Source: Halorussus marinus (GTDB lineage Archaea > Halobacteriota > Halobacteria > Halobacteriales > Haladaptataceae). From it: DNA of 64,000 bases. Where the stretch lies: positions 124,001-188,000 of the forward strand of contig NZ_SBIV01000005.1 of NCBI RefSeq assembly GCF_004765795.1, written 5' to 3'. A program made the position numbers and the translations under genes. The notes under the pieces were generated by a model, which searched no databases, was not told the DNA's origin, and saw only the letters and a list, made by a program, of their open reading frames with translations. Positions 35,265-45,000 of the stretch are shown piece after piece. Position 1 is the first letter of the stretch. Every line of letters starts with the position of its first letter.

Positions 35265-35462
35265 TCACTGGCCCCCAACGAAGTCGGAGGTGAGTTCTAC
35301 GACGATCCACAACGGAAGGAGATACATTAGCAGGAGGGAGCCGATCTCGATTGCGCTAAATATCGGATTATCAGCCCCGGGAGCTGTAACAATAAAGGTC
35401 ATAACTACGAACCAGAGCGTGAGGACTTGGACCAATTCGCTTCTATCCATCGTCACGCGCAT
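35265..35462 (-). CDS. Possible small two-helix membrane protein
   Basis: This 65-residue frame encodes two hydrophobic helices (LVQVLTLWFVVMTFIVTAP and IGSLLLMYLLPLWIVVELTS) separated by a short polar turn, a composition unlikely by chance. It lies in the low-GC island. No family was recognised and the start (35462 or 35450) is uncertain. It could be a fragment of a larger, decayed membrane gene. Confidence 0.4.
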   Translation of the reverse strand: MRVTMDRSELVQVLTLWFVVMTFIVTAPGADNPIFSAIEIGSLLLMYLLPLWIVVELTSDFVGGQ

Positions 35463-35549
35463 GATGAAAGTGTGAACAAGAGTGCTTTCTGGTTAGTCGA
35501 CGATCCGTACTTGCCGCTCGGCCCGCGGGACCGTATAAATAGACGCCCG

Positions 35550-35972
35550 CTACGCTTCGATCAGTTCGATCAGATTGCCCTCCGGATCGCGGACGAACAG
35601 GATCGTGGCTCCGCTCTCGGTCGTTCGTGGGTCGCTGATCGTCTCGACGTCGCTCGGGAGCCCCTCGTGGAACGCCTCGACGTCCTCGACCGCGAGCCCG
35701 AGGTGCGTGGCGCCCGGCCGATTGACGGCGCCGGCGTCGGCGTCGTCGCCTTCCGGCTCGTACTCGACGAGTTCGACGCGGGCCGATCCGGCGTCGAGGT
35801 GCGCGAACCCGCCGGTCGCGCCGTCGACGCCGACCGCGTCGGCGAACGCCGGTCCCGAGACGGCGAATCGGTCGAGCACGTCGAGTCCGAGGACGTCCCG
35901 GTAGAACTCGATCGCGCGGTCGAGGTCGGCGACGGTGATTCCGTAGTGGTGGGCCGTTAGATTCGAACTCAC
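35550..35972 (-). CDS. VOC-family (glyoxalase-like) protein
   Basis: This 140-residue protein has paired beta-alpha-beta-beta-beta modules. Metal-site residues lie in HHYGITVADLDRAIEFYRDV (His), ARVELVEYEP (Glu), GATHLGLAVEDVEAFHEGL (His) and LFVRDPEGNLIELIEA (Glu). This is a complete glyoxalase/dioxygenase-type set. A GTG start at 35972 is chosen because HHYGITVADLD lies near the start in this family. Substrate (methylglyoxal hemithioacetal, methylmalonyl-CoA or another) is not decided by sequence. Confidence 0.85.
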   Translation of the reverse strand: MSSNLTAHHYGITVADLDRAIEFYRDVLGLDVLDRFAVSGPAFADAVGVDGATGGFAHLDAGSARVELVEYEPEGDDADAGAVNRPGATHLGLAVEDVEAFHEGLPSDVETISDPRTTESGATILFVRDPEGNLIELIEA

Positions 35973-36138
35973 GTCCGTGGCTGTGCGCCCCGGCCACAAG
36001 CCGGTTTCGCTCGAATCGGCGACGGCGCCGGCGGGCGAGTCCGATTGTCCCTCGCGGCGGGCCGCCCCGGCGGCTCCTGACACCCGGTAGCACAACCTTC
36101 AATTCGGTCGTCCGCGTTGTGGCTCCCACGACGAACCC

Positions 36139-37467
36139 ATGAGCGACGAATCCGCCGAGCCGACTCTGACAGCGACCGACGCCGCGGGCCTGACCGACGC
36201 CGCGAGCGCGTTGCGAACCGGCGACCGCGACCCGCTGGCGTACGTCGACGGGCTGGTCGACCGCGCCGAGGCCGTCGAGCCGACGGTTCGGGCGCTGGTG
36301 GCCGAGTCCGACCGCCGCGAGCGCGTGACCGCCGCCGCCGCGGCGCTCCGCGATCGGTACCCCGATCCGAACGACCGGCCGCCGCTGTACGGCGTCCCGG
36401 TCGGGGTCAAAGACATCTTCCACGTCGACGGGTTCCCGACGCGCGCGGGCTCGGAGCTCCCGATCGCCGAGCTGACCGGCGCGGAGGCCGGCGTCGTCTC
36501 CGCGCTCCGGGACGCCGGCGCGATCGTGCTGGGGAAGACGGTGACGACGGAGTTCGCCCACTTCGAGCCGGGGCCGACCCGGAACCCCCACGACCCCGAC
36601 CGAACGCCCGGCGGCTCCAGCAGCGGCTCGGCGGCCGCGGTCGCGGCGGGCGAGACGCCGCTCGCGCTCGGGAGCCAGACCATCGGCTCGGTGATCCGTC
36701 CCGCCGCATTCTGCGGGATCGTCGGATTCAAGCCGAGCTACGGCCGCGTCCCGATCGACGGCGTGATCCCGCTGGCCGAGTCGGTCGACCACGTCGGCGC
36801 GTTCGCCCGCGACGTGGCCGACGTCCGGGCGGCCGCGCCGGTGCTGTGCGAGACGTGGGAGCCCGTCGAGACCCCCGACGAGCCGGTCTTCGGGGTCCCG
36901 GGCGACCCGTACCTCGCGCAGGCGTCGACGGTCGGCCGCGAGCGATTCGACGCGCAGGTCGACGCGCTCGAACGGGCGGGCTACGAGGTCAGACGCGCCG
37001 ACCCGTTCGAGGATATCGACGCGCTCAACGAGCGCCACGAGCGACTCGTCGCCGCGGAGGCCGCGCTCGCGCACGCCGAGTGGTTCCGCGACTACGAGGA
37101 CAGGTACGCCGAGGGCACCGCCGAACTCGTCCGCGAGGGCCGGTCGGTCGGGGTCGGCGAACTGGCCGACGCCCGAGCGAGTCGGCGCGACCTCCGGGCA
37201 CGGCTGGCGGACGTGATGAACGAGGAGGGGATCGACGTCTGGCTCAGTCCGTCCGCGCCCGGGCCGGCGCCGGCAGGGATCGGCGACACGGGCGACCCGG
37301 TCATGAACCTCCCGTGGACTCACGCCGGGGTGCCCGCGATTTCGCTCCCGGGCGACCGCGCGGACGGCCTGCCGGTCGGGCTCCAGTGCGCGACGGCGTT
37401 CGGGGACGACGAGCGCCTGCTCGCGTGGGCCGAGTCGCTCGCGGCGGTACTCGCGGACGCGCGCTGA
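36139..37467 (+). CDS. Amidase signature-family protein
   Basis: This 442-residue protein has its catalytic lysine in LYGVPVGVKDIFHVDGFPT, the loop TPGGSSSGSAAAVAAGETPL, and the nucleophile region GSQTIGSVIRPAAFCGIVG. It is shorter than GatA-like amidases. It differs clearly in sequence from the amidase at 31980-33515, so the two are not recent duplicates. It precedes an AbgB-like amidohydrolase on the same strand (93-base gap), suggesting stepwise cleavage of amide-containing substrates. Confidence 0.88.
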   Translation: MSDESAEPTLTATDAAGLTDAASALRTGDRDPLAYVDGLVDRAEAVEPTVRALVAESDRRERVTAAAAALRDRYPDPNDRPPLYGVPVGVKDIFHVDGFPTRAGSELPIAELTGAEAGVVSALRDAGAIVLGKTVTTEFAHFEPGPTRNPHDPDRTPGGSSSGSAAAVAAGETPLALGSQTIGSVIRPAAFCGIVGFKPSYGRVPIDGVIPLAESVDHVGAFARDVADVRAAAPVLCETWEPVETPDEPVFGVPGDPYLAQASTVGRERFDAQVDALERAGYEVRRADPFEDIDALNERHERLVAAEAALAHAEWFRDYEDRYAEGTAELVREGRSVGVGELADARASRRDLRARLADVMNEEGIDVWLSPSAPGPAPAGIGDTGDPVMNLPWTHAGVPAISLPGDRADGLPVGLQCATAFGDDERLLAWAESLAAVLADAR

Positions 37468-37560
37468 CCGACCGCATCGTCCGGTGGGGGTCGCCGGCGG
37501 AACCGGCGAGCGCGGTCGGTGAGCCGAACGTTGATGGTCGGGCCCTGCGACTCCACGACC

Positions 37561-38979
37561 GTGTCAAAAGATACCGTGTTTCAGGACGTAGCCGAACAGC
37601 GCGACCGGCTGACCTCGATGGCCCGCCGTATCTGGGAGACGCCCGAACTCGGGCTCCACGAGGAAGAGTCCTCGCAGGTCCTGATCGACCGCCTCGAGGA
37701 GGCGGGGTTCGACGTCGAGGTCGGCGTCGGCGGGATGCCGACCGCGTTCGTGGCGTCGTACGGCGAAGGCGACCCGACGATCGGAATTCTGGGCGAGTAC
37801 GACGCGCTTCCGGACCTCTCCCAGACCACGACCGCCGAGCGCGACCCCGTCGAGGAGGGCGGCCCGGGCCACGGCTGTGGACACAACCTCTTCGGAGTCG
37901 CGGGCGTCGGCGGCGCGATCGCGGTCAAGCGCGCCATCGAGCGCGGCGACGTCGAGGGGACGATCGAGTTCTTCGGCTGTCCGGCCGAGGAGACGCTGGT
38001 CGGGAAGGTGTTTATGGCCCGCGACGGCGCGTTCGACCACCTCGACGCCGCGATTACGTGGCACCCCGCCGACCACACCACGCCCACGCTCAAGCGGTCG
38101 CTCGCGCTCGACTCGATGCAGTTCACCTTCGAGGGCGTCTCGGCTCACGCCGCCGCCTCCCCCGAATCGGGTCGGTCGGCGCTCGACGCGGTCGAACTCC
38201 TCAACGCCGGGGTCGAGTACATGCGCGAGCACGTCCCCGAGGAGGCCCGGATCCACTACGTCATCACCGACGGCGGCGAGGCGCCGAACGTGGTGCCCGC
38301 GGAGGCGACCGTCTGGTACTACGTCCGGGCGCCCACCCGCCCCGAGGTCGAGCGCATCAGCGACTGGGTGGGCGACATCGCGGGCGCGGCCGCCGCGATG
38401 ACCCGGACCGAGGTCGACCGGCGGTACGTCACCGGCTGTTACGACTACCTCCCGAACCGGACGGTGACCGACGCGATCTGGGAGACGATGGAGGAACTCG
38501 GCGCGGTCGGCTACGACGAGGCCGACCGCTCGTTCGCCGCCGACCTCCGCGAGACGCTCGACCCCGAGCAGATCGAGGCGAGCGTCGAGGGGATGCCGAC
38601 CGACCACGCCGACGCGATGCGCGAGGCGAGCCTCTACGACGAGCCGATCCCGCCCCACGGCGAGGGCGAGGTCGGCGGCGGCTCGACCGAGGTGGGCGAC
38701 GTGAGCTGGATCGCGCCGACCGGCCAGTTCCGCGGGGCGACGTGGGCGGTCGGCACGCCCGCCCACACCTGGCAGGCGACCGCCGCCAACGGCGACTTCG
38801 GCGAGGAGGGCGCGGTGTACGCCGCGAAGGTGCTCGGCGGGACCGCGTACGCGTTGCTCGACGATCCGAGCATCGCCGAGCGCGCGAACGAGGAGTTCGA
38901 CGAGGTGACCGGCGACCGGAGCTACGAGACACCGCTCCCGTCCGACGCCGAACCGCCGTTCGACATCACCGGCGAGTGA
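37561..38979 (+). CDS. M20-family amidohydrolase, AbgB-like
   Basis: This 472-residue protein resembles the AbgB subunit of p-aminobenzoyl-glutamate hydrolase. Motifs: TIGILGEYDALPDLSQ, GPGHGCGHNLFGVAGVGGAI, FFGCPAEETLVGKVFMARDG, FTFEGVSAHAAASPESGRSA and a C-terminal PAHTWQATAANGDFGEEGAV. It starts at GTG 37561 (SKDTVFQDV follows); upstream frames lack coding character. An AbgA-like partner is encoded 33 kb away (3746-5086), not beside it. Likely substrates are N-acyl-amino acids. Confidence 0.88.
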   Translation: MSKDTVFQDVAEQRDRLTSMARRIWETPELGLHEEESSQVLIDRLEEAGFDVEVGVGGMPTAFVASYGEGDPTIGILGEYDALPDLSQTTTAERDPVEEGGPGHGCGHNLFGVAGVGGAIAVKRAIERGDVEGTIEFFGCPAEETLVGKVFMARDGAFDHLDAAITWHPADHTTPTLKRSLALDSMQFTFEGVSAHAAASPESGRSALDAVELLNAGVEYMREHVPEEARIHYVITDGGEAPNVVPAEATVWYYVRAPTRPEVERISDWVGDIAGAAAAMTRTEVDRRYVTGCYDYLPNRTVTDAIWETMEELGAVGYDEADRSFAADLRETLDPEQIEASVEGMPTDHADAMREASLYDEPIPPHGEGEVGGGSTEVGDVSWIAPTGQFRGATWAVGTPAHTWQATAANGDFGEEGAVYAAKVLGGTAYALLDDPSIAERANEEFDEVTGDRSYETPLPSDAEPPFDITGE

Positions 38980-39131
38980 GCCTCGGGGGTCACCGCTCTG
39001 GCCGAAGTCGAACGCCGGTCGGCCGCGGTTCTCGGGGCTCCGGGTCGGGTCGACGCGTCGCGTTCGAGGTCGTCGCGAACTATCCAAACGCATTTGATCG
39101 GCGAGTAACTACCCTCAGAAATACACTACGG

Positions 39132-39500
39132 ATGCATTCTGTCCTGATCGCCGACGACGACGAGGAGATGCGCGAACTTCTCACCTTCAAACTGCAGAAC
39201 GGATACGACGTGACGGCCGTCTCCGACGGCGCCGAGTGCTGGAACCGGCTGGATACGGCCGCCGACGACCTCCCCGATCTGGTGGTGCTCGACGTCATGA
39301 TGCCCGGACTGAACGGGTATCGGGTCCTCGACCGGATGGACGGCGACGATCGGTTCGACGACCTCGAAGTCATCATGCTCACCTCCCGCGGGAAAGAAGA
39401 CGACATCGTCCGCGCGCTCGAAGCCGGCGCGACCGACTACATGACGAAACCGTTCTCGGCGAACGAACTCCTCGCGCGAATAAAGAGAGTACTCGAATGA
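39132..39500 (+). CDS. Receiver-only response regulator
   Basis: This 122-residue CheY-like protein consists of a receiver domain alone, with the acidic pair in IADDDEEMRE, phosphoacceptor D54 (VVLDVMMPGLNGYRV), T84 (IMLTSRGKEDD) and K106 (DYMTKPF). There is no output domain. Its stop overlaps the ATG of the HEAT-repeat gene (ATGA). The output is therefore probably through contact with the co-encoded HEAT protein or glycosyltransferase. The nearby histidine kinase is a candidate phosphodonor. Confidence 0.92.
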   Translation: MHSVLIADDDEEMRELLTFKLQNGYDVTAVSDGAECWNRLDTAADDLPDLVVLDVMMPGLNGYRVLDRMDGDDRFDDLEVIMLTSRGKEDDIVRALEAGATDYMTKPFSANELLARIKRVLE

Positions 39501-40588
39501 ACGGTACCTCGGCCGTCTCCGTCGAGACGCTCTCTCTGATCGGCGCCGTCGTGACCAGCCTCCTCGCCGTCGTCGGCCTGATCACGATCGGTCGATCCGT
39601 CCTGACCGCTCGACGCGACCGACGAACCGCGCAAGCGCGCGGGCAGATTCGTCGGGCGTTCCTCGAACGGATGGAGGCGACCGACCCGGCGTGGGACGAC
39701 TGGGTGACAGAGCTGAACGAGACCGAACGACGCGTCGCACAGGATCTCTTACGGGAGTACCTCGAACGGGTACGCGGGCGCGATCGGCAGTCGCTTCAGC
39801 GCCTCGGCTACGCGCTCGGCCTCGATCGGCGGGCCCGGCGCAAACTCCGCGAGGGAGACCGGTTCGAACGGCGGTGGGCGCTCAACTGGATCGCCCGCCT
39901 CGACGTCGATGTCCCGACGGCGTCGCTCGAGCGGACGTGTGAGAAGCATCCGGACGCGAGCGCCCCGGTGGCCCGGGTGCTCTACGAACAGGACCGCCCG
40001 GAGGCGGCGCGCATCGGGACAGAGCTGTTGCTACGCGGGTCCCGGCCGCTGTCAGTGCTCGGCGTGGACTCGCTCTACCAGCTCAACAAGCTCTCGCCCG
40101 CGCCGCTGTTCGAACGCGCGACGAGCTCGTACGACGAGTGGTCCGAGTCGCGACTCATCCAGGTACTCAGGGTGATCGGCGAAGCGGGCCCGGCGAACCC
40201 CGACACGTCGCTGGGGTGGATCGGCTTTCTGTTCGTGAGCAGTTCACCGGCCGTCAGAGCGGCGGCGGCCGAGTCGCTCGTCGGATACGGCTGGCACGAG
40301 GACGTTCGGGCCGCGGTCGACGTCGAGCGGATCCGAACCGACGAGTCGCCGCGGGTCCGAGGGGCGATCTACCGGATGCTCGGCACCTGGCAGGACGAGG
40401 CGTCGACGGCGGCGCTCCTCGCGGCCGTCGGCACCGAGACGGACCCGCGGTCGGCGATCGACGCGATTTCGGCGCTGGGCGAGCGTGCGAGAGACCTCGA
40501 CGAGACCGAACTGAGCGCCGCCAGCGCCGCCGCCAGAGAGTGGGTGCTGGCGTCGACCGAACCGACAAAGACCGAGGCGGTGCGATGA
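39497..40588 (+). CDS. HEAT-repeat protein with N-terminal membrane anchor
   Basis: This 363-residue protein has one transmembrane helix (TLSLIGAVVTSLLAVVGLIT, residues ~11-30) and a basic linker, then alpha-helical repeats over ~60-350. The clearest HEAT-type copies are SPAVRAAAAESLVGYGWHED, SPRVRGAIYRMLGTWQDEAS and DPRSAIDAISALGERA. It overlaps both neighbours by ATGA and so is made together with the response regulator and glycosyltransferase. The repeats probably act as a protein-binding platform linking phosphorylated regulator to the membrane enzyme. That role is inference. Confidence 0.8.
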   Translation: MNGTSAVSVETLSLIGAVVTSLLAVVGLITIGRSVLTARRDRRTAQARGQIRRAFLERMEATDPAWDDWVTELNETERRVAQDLLREYLERVRGRDRQSLQRLGYALGLDRRARRKLREGDRFERRWALNWIARLDVDVPTASLERTCEKHPDASAPVARVLYEQDRPEAARIGTELLLRGSRPLSVLGVDSLYQLNKLSPAPLFERATSSYDEWSESRLIQVLRVIGEAGPANPDTSLGWIGFLFVSSSPAVRAAAAESLVGYGWHEDVRAAVDVERIRTDESPRVRGAIYRMLGTWQDEASTAALLAAVGTETDPRSAIDAISALGERARDLDETELSAASAAAREWVLASTEPTKTEAVR

Positions 40589-41994
40589 CGTCCGTCGGCG
40601 ACGCGCTACTCCTGATCGGGTGGGTGGTTCTGGGGTACTACCTGGTGGTCAACGGCGTCTATCTGATCGTGCATATCGCGGCGCTGTACGGCGTCCGGAC
40701 CGACCTAAAAAAGCGTGCCGCGGGGACGATGTACCAGCGGTTCGCCTCGCCTTTCTTCCCCGGCGTGACCGTCGTCGTTCCGGCGTACAACGAGGAGGCA
40801 GTCATCGTCGAGAACGTCCAGTCGCTGTTGAACCTCAACTACCCGGAGCTCGAGATCGTGGTCGTCAACGACGGCTCGGACGACGCGACGCTCTCGGAGC
40901 TCCGTTCGGCGTTCGACCTCCGGCGGATCGACGCCCCGGTCCCGTTCGACGTCCCCAGCGAGCCGATCGAAGCGGTGTATCGGTCCGACGACGCCCCCAC
41001 CCTCCGGGTCGTCGATAAGGTAAACGGCGGTCGGGCCGACGCGGTGAACGCGGGAATCTGGCTCGCCGACCAGCCGCTTTTCTGTACGATCGACGCCGAC
41101 TCGATCATCGACAGGGACGGGCTCTTGCAGGCGGTCGAACCGTTCTTGGATCGCCCGGAGGAGACCGTCGCGACCGGCGGGACGATCCGCGTCGCGAACG
41201 GCTGTTCGATCGATAACGGGACGATCGAATCGGTCGACCTCCCGGAAAGCAGGCTGGCGGGCCTTCAGACGATGGAGTACCTGCGGGCGTTTTACTCCGG
41301 GCGACTGGGACTCGATCGGCTGAACGCCCTGATGTTGATTTCGGGCGCGTTCGGCGTGTTCCGGACCGACCTCGTCCGCGAGGTCGGCGGGTACGAGACC
41401 GCGAGCGTGACCGAGGACTTCGAGCTGACCCTGCGTCTGCACCGGTACCTCCGGGAGCGAGACCGGGAGTACAACGTCGAGTTCGTGCCCGAGCCGGTCG
41501 TCTGGACCGAAGTCCCAGAGTCGCGGGCCGCGTTCAGCCGACAGCGACGCCGGTGGTATCGAGGACTCCTCGACACGATGGCTCGCCACCGGCGGATGAT
41601 CGGTCGTCGACGGTACGGCTCGCCCGGCGTGTTCGGCTACCCCGCCTTCCTGCTCGCGGAGGTCTTCGGACCGCTGGTCGAGGGGTTCGGGTACGTGATC
41701 GTGCCCCTGGCGTTCGCGGTCGGGGCCGCGGACGCGTCGTTCATGCTCCTGTACTTCGGGCTCACGGTCGGGGTGGGCGTGCTCCTGTCGTGGTTCGGAA
41801 TCCTCAGCGAAGTCTGGAGCTTCAGGCGGTACGACCGACCGATGCAGGTCCTCCGTCTGCTTGGCCACGGCGTTCTGGAGAACTTCGGGTTCAGACAGTG
41901 GAAGACCCTGATCGCGTGGCGGGGGCTCTACGAGTATCTCCGCGGCGAGACGTCGTGGGGTGAGATGCGCCGCTCCGGGTTCGACGCCGACTGA
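40585..41994 (+). CDS. Processive family-2 glycosyltransferase (PgaC/hyaluronan-synthase-like)
   Basis: This 469-residue membrane enzyme has an N-terminal transmembrane region (about 5-35). A GT-A catalytic domain follows with VTVVVPAYNEE, VVVNDGSDD, the DxD motif D170-A-D172 (CTIDADSII), TED (276-278) and Q-RRRW (320-324), and several C-terminal helices. TED plus QxxRW is diagnostic of processive polysaccharide synthases such as PgaC/IcaA, hyaluronan or cellulose synthase. It would make an extracellular polysaccharide from UDP-sugars. No deacetylase or export gene is adjacent. Coupling to the receiver and HEAT genes suggests signal control. Confidence 0.88.
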   Translation: MTSVGDALLLIGWVVLGYYLVVNGVYLIVHIAALYGVRTDLKKRAAGTMYQRFASPFFPGVTVVVPAYNEEAVIVENVQSLLNLNYPELEIVVVNDGSDDATLSELRSAFDLRRIDAPVPFDVPSEPIEAVYRSDDAPTLRVVDKVNGGRADAVNAGIWLADQPLFCTIDADSIIDRDGLLQAVEPFLDRPEETVATGGTIRVANGCSIDNGTIESVDLPESRLAGLQTMEYLRAFYSGRLGLDRLNALMLISGAFGVFRTDLVREVGGYETASVTEDFELTLRLHRYLRERDREYNVEFVPEPVVWTEVPESRAAFSRQRRRWYRGLLDTMARHRRMIGRRRYGSPGVFGYPAFLLAEVFGPLVEGFGYVIVPLAFAVGAADASFMLLYFGLTVGVGVLLSWFGILSEVWSFRRYDRPMQVLRLLGHGVLENFGFRQWKTLIAWRGLYEYLRGETSWGEMRRSGFDAD

Positions 41995-42094
41995 GCCGAT
42001 TCATCCGGGACGACGACAACCGAAATTCAGCCGTCTTGTCACCGAACAGAACTAAGACAAACGATTGATAACACTCGGCTCTTTACTCGGGGTA

Positions 42095-45000
42095 ATGGCT
42101 CGTACAGATGTCGGGATCCCTGACTCCATTCACGTTCTGTACGTGAACGACGACGAGGGGTTCGCGGAGTTGACCGAGACGAAACTCCTGAGTCTCTCGT
42201 CGTCCTTCGAAGTCACGACCGTCGACACCGCGGCCGCGGCCATCGACCGGGTCGACTCGGCCGCAGTCGACTGCGTGGTGACCTCCTACTCGCTGGCGGA
42301 CGGGACAGGGATCGACCTCCTCGAACGACTGGGAGCCGACGGCTACGAGCTTCCGACGATCCTGTTTACCGGTCGTGGAAGCGAGCGGATCGCGGGCGAG
42401 GCGACACAGGCGGGCGTCTCCGATTACATCCCGATCCGGTCCGACCACGACAGCTTCGAGTTGCTCGCGCGCCGCGTCCGGACGCTCGTCGAGGCCGCCC
42501 GGAAGGAAGCGGTCGCCGAACGGATCTCCGACCGCTTCGAGCGGACGCTCGAACGCGCGACCGACGCGATCTACGCCGTCGACGACGAGTGGCGCATCGA
42601 GTACATGAACGAGAAGATGGCCGACCGCGTCGACTGCGACCCGGACGCCGTCGTCGGGACGACGCTCTGGGAGTCGTTCCCGTCGATCGTGGGCACGGAG
42701 CTCGAACGCCGATACCGAACCGCGATGCAGACCGGCGAATCCCGGACGTTCGAACACCGGATCGGAGCCCCGTTCGACTACTGGGTCGAGATACGGGTGT
42801 TTCCCGACGACGACGGCCTGACCGTCTTCTCCCGGGAGATAACGGCCGAGCGCGAGCGAGAACTCGATCTGGAGCGGAGCGAGACGATCCTCCGGAACAT
42901 CCACGACGCCGTGCTCGTCCTCGACGACGAGGGGGTCGTGCAGTTCACGAACGCGGCCGCCGAACGGCTTGTCACCGGCGAGCAGTCGACCCAACTCGAG
43001 GGCCGAGCGCTCGAGGTGGTCGTCGGCGACCGGCTGGCTGAGTCGGACGCCGAGCGGTTCTCGGCCGCCGTCGAGTCGACGCTGAACGAGATCGAGAGCG
43101 ACGGCGGGGTCACCGGCCTGTACGATTCGGACCTCAAACTCGACCTCGAAGTCGGCGGCCGCGACCGCTCGTTCGACGTCCGCTTTACGCCGTTCCGGAG
43201 CCGAGAGACCAAACGCGTGCTCGTCGTCGCCCGAGACGTCACCGAACAGCGCGAGGCCAACCGACGGTTAGAGCGCGAACGCGACTCGCTCAGGGAACTC
43301 CAGTCGGTCATGGCCGAGAGCGACGTCGCCGCCGAGACCCGCCTCCGCAGGCTGTTGGAAGTCGGCTGTCGGACCCTCGATCTCGAAATCGGGATAGTCT
43401 CGCACGTCCGGGGCGACGACTACGCGGTCAGGGCGGTTCACGCGCCCGACGCCGAGATCGAGGCCGGGGATCGGTTCGACCTCGAATCGACGTACTGCGA
43501 GGAGGTCGTCGGGACCGACGCGGTCTGTTCGTTCGCCGACGCGGTCGCAGACGGAAAGGAGACCCATCCCGCCTATCGCGAGTTCGAACTGGCGTCGTAC
43601 ATCGGCGCGCCCCTCGTCGTCGACGGCGAGCGCTACGGGACGGTCAACTTCTCGAGTCCGACCGTGCGGGACGCCGAGTTCGGGCGGCTCGAACGGACGT
43701 TCGTCGAACTGCTGTCCGAACTCGTCAGCGCGGAGATCTCGCGAGGGCGGGACCGCACCGAACTCGAACGCCAGGAGTTCCTGTTCGAACGCGTCCAGGA
43801 CATCGCGGACATCGGCGTCTGGGAGTACTTCCCGTCGACGGGCGACGTCCGGTGGTCGGCGGGCGTCCGAGAGATCCACGGCGTCGACCCCGAGTACGAG
43901 CCCACGCTGGACGACGCCATCGAGTTCTACCACCCCGCCGACAGGGAGACGATATCGGCGGCGGTCGACCGGGCGATCGAGGAGGGCGAGTCGTACGATC
44001 TCGACCTCCGGGTGGTCCGGACCGACGGCGAGGTGCGCGACGTCCGCGCGTGGGGCGAGTGTGTCGATGCCACCGCACGCGGCGACGTCGTGCTTCGCGG
44101 AGTGTTTCAAGACATCACCGAGCGAAAGGCCCGCAAGCGCGGCCATCAGGAACTCGCCGAGGAGTACGAGGCGCTGCTCGACACCTCCGGGGACGCGATC
44201 TTCCTGCTCGACGTCGACGAGACCGAGGGGGACCCGTCCTTTGAGTTCGCTCGGCTCAGTCCGGGCTACGAGACCCAGACCGGGCTCACGACCGAGCAGG
44301 TCCGGGGCCAGTCGCCCCGAGAGGTGTTCGGCGACGAACGGGGCGCCGAGCTCGCGTCGAACTACACCGCGTGTGTCGAACAGGGCGGCCCGATCTCGTA
44401 TCGCGAAGAGCTCGACATCGACGACGACGCGCGGTTCTGGGACACCAGCCTCGCGCCGGTCGTCGTCGACGGCGAGATCGTCCGTATCGTCGGCATCGCT
44501 CGGAACGTGACCGAACAGGTCGAGCGAGAGCGCGACCTCGAGACGACCAACGAGCGACTGGAGTCGCTCATCGAGGCGACGCCGCTGACCGTGATGGAGA
44601 TCGACACCGACGGAACCGTCGTCCGGTGGAACGACGAGGCCGAACAGATGTTCGGCTGGTCGCGCGAGGAGGTGCTCGGCGAACTCAATCCGATCGTCCC
44701 GGACGAGCGCCAAGCGGAGTTCGCGTCCCACCGACAGCGCGCCCTGAACGGCGAGCGAATTCGGGGCAAAGAGATACGACGGGAGACCAAAGACGGCGAG
44801 GAGCTTAATCTACTCCTGTCGGTCGCCCCGATCACCGACCCGGACGGCGAGATTTCGAGCATCCTCGCGGTCCTCGAAGACATCACCGAACAGAAGCAAC
44901 TAGAAGCGAAGCTCCGCTCGCTTCAGGAGACCGCCCAGCGGCTCAGCGGCGCCCAGTCGAGCGACGAGATCGGCGCCATCGCCATCGACGCCGCCGTCGA

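Noticed and set aside
35110-35310. Minus-strand 66-codon frame downstream of the small membrane protein
   Set aside because: The C-terminal half has plausible composition but the N-terminal half is basic and shadow-like; no family, no start signal.
36117-39500. Very long plus-strand frame of 1127 residues across the amidase and AbgB-like genes
   Set aside because: Arg-rich shadow of the amidase and AbgB-like genes. Only the end, from 39132, is real (the receiver protein).
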